A stretch of DNA of 6,033 nt from Deltaproteobacteria bacterium (GTDB lineage Bacteria > Myxococcota_A > UBA796 > UBA2385). The notes under the pieces were generated by a model that searched no databases, was not told where the DNA came from, and saw only the letters and a list, made by a program, of their open reading frames with translations. The stretch is taken from the NCBI GenBank assembly GCA_016845285.1, contig JAERSX010000404.1, positions 1 to 6,033 on the forward strand, written 5' to 3'. A program made the translations under genes and the position numbers. Shown here piece by piece: positions 5,453 to 6,033 of this stretch (positions are counted from its first letter, which is position 1; each line of letters begins with the position of its first letter).

Positions 5453-6033
5453 ACCCGCCGGGTCACCGGAACCCAGACCATCCCGAAGGCCTCGAGTCGG
5501 ACATCGTTCTTCTCCAAGCGGACCTCGCGCTCTTCGATGTCGTCGAGGAGCGCCGCCGCATCGGCCCGAAGCTCGGCCACGTCGGCCTCGAGCTCCTGAC
5601 CCAGCTCGAACTCCTCATCTCGCAGACGGGCCAGCTCGGCCTCGGCCCGATCGAGCTGGCCCTGCTTGCGGGTGGTGGCGTTGCGCTTGGTCATGGCGGT
5701 GCCGAGGCTCTTGCGCCGGCCGCTGAACAGGGCCCAGTCCGTCTCGCCCACGTTGACCATCTCGGCGGCCTTGGCGGCCTTGATGGCCCCCTGCACATCC
5801 ACCACCTTCTCCTCGGCGCGGGCGATGCGGTCCTCCAGCCGGCGGAGCTTCTTGTCCACCTTGTCGGTGAGCGCGACGATCTTCTTGTCGCCCACCTCCT
5901 CGGCGGCCTCTTCGCAGCGGGCCCGGAAGTCGGCCTCGGACTCGCCACCCCGCCCGTAGAGCCTGAGCGGCTTGCAGACCCACATGCCCGCCGTCTCCGA
6001 GCGGTAGATGTCGTCGACCACCCGCTTCTGGAT
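5449..6033 (-). CDS. HerA/DUF87-like ATPase, C-terminal fragment (cut by window edge)
   Basis: The last 194 residues of a longer protein are visible; the frame stays open to the right edge, so the GTG at 6021 is not a real start. The segment begins with a beta-rich piece (WVCKPLRLYGRGGES), continues with an FRARCEEAAEE helix, and then long charged helices with heptad-like character (about 45-90 and 115-175, counting from the GTG). These flank a conserved-looking loop, ALFSGRRKSLGTAMTKR. It ends with NDVRLEAFGMVWVPV. I recall this arrangement, a coiled coil split by an F-x-GRRxS loop with a terminal LVWVPV strand, at the C-terminus of large bacterial ATP-binding proteins of the HerA/DUF87/FtsK-like kind. 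The ATPase motifs would lie beyond the edge and cannot be verified. Alternatives are another coiled-coil ATPase or a structural protein. Its stop lies in a small palindrome, 99 bp before the cyclase start. Confidence 0.65.
   Translation of the reverse strand: MQKRVVDDIYRSETAGMWVCKPLRLYGRGGESEADFRARCEEAAEEVGDKKIVALTDKVDKKLRRLEDRIARAEEKVVDVQGAIKAAKAAEMVNVGETDWALFSGRRKSLGTAMTKRNATTRKQGQLDRAEAELARLRDEEFELGQELEADVAELRADAAALLDDIEEREVRLEKNDVRLEAFGMVWVPVTRRV

Overview
The window is clearly GC-rich bacterial DNA with very short gaps between genes. All seven genes I can support lie on the minus strand, so transcription runs from high to low coordinates. Frequent G/C in third codon positions, TTG/GTG starts, a class III cyclase and glutathione-type enzymes would suit a high-GC proteobacterium or a myxobacterium-like (Myxococcota/delta-type) organism. 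That is inference from style; nothing here fixes the taxon.

Layout in transcription order. (1) 6033-5449: the C-terminal end of a large HerA/DUF87-like ATPase, cut by the right edge. (2) 5349-4174: a class III (IIIb-like) nucleotide cyclase with an N-terminal sensory-type domain and a complete set of catalytic residues. (3) 4093-3032: a luciferase-like (LLM) flavin-dependent monooxygenase. (4) 2950-2354: an exported or membrane-anchored DsrE-like protein. (5) 2351-1566: a classical short-chain dehydrogenase/reductase (SDR). (6) 1543-899: a glutathione S-transferase (GST). (7) 902-105: a gamma-glutamylcyclotransferase-like protein (GGCT) with an unexplained C-terminal extension. Positions 1-104 hold no gene I can identify.

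Genes 3-7 look like one transcription unit. There is 2 bp between the DsrE-like gene and the SDR, 22 bp between SDR and GST, and a 4-bp GTGA stop/start overlap between GST and GGCT. The set is a flavin monooxygenase, a putative sulfur-handling periplasmic protein, an NAD(P)-dependent oxidoreductase, a GST and an enzyme that cleaves gamma-glutamyl groups. This fits a small pathway that oxidises a substrate, conjugates it to glutathione and trims the gamma-glutamyl group from the adduct. The pathway is inferred from family membership and gene order; no substrate can be read from the sequence. The cyclase and the ATPase fragment appear to be separate neighbours, with 80-bp and 99-bp gaps.

There are no tRNA or rRNA genes, insertion sequences, CRISPR arrays or canonical U-tract terminators. 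The region reads as ordinary chromosomal DNA with one potentially interesting thiol-linked operon.
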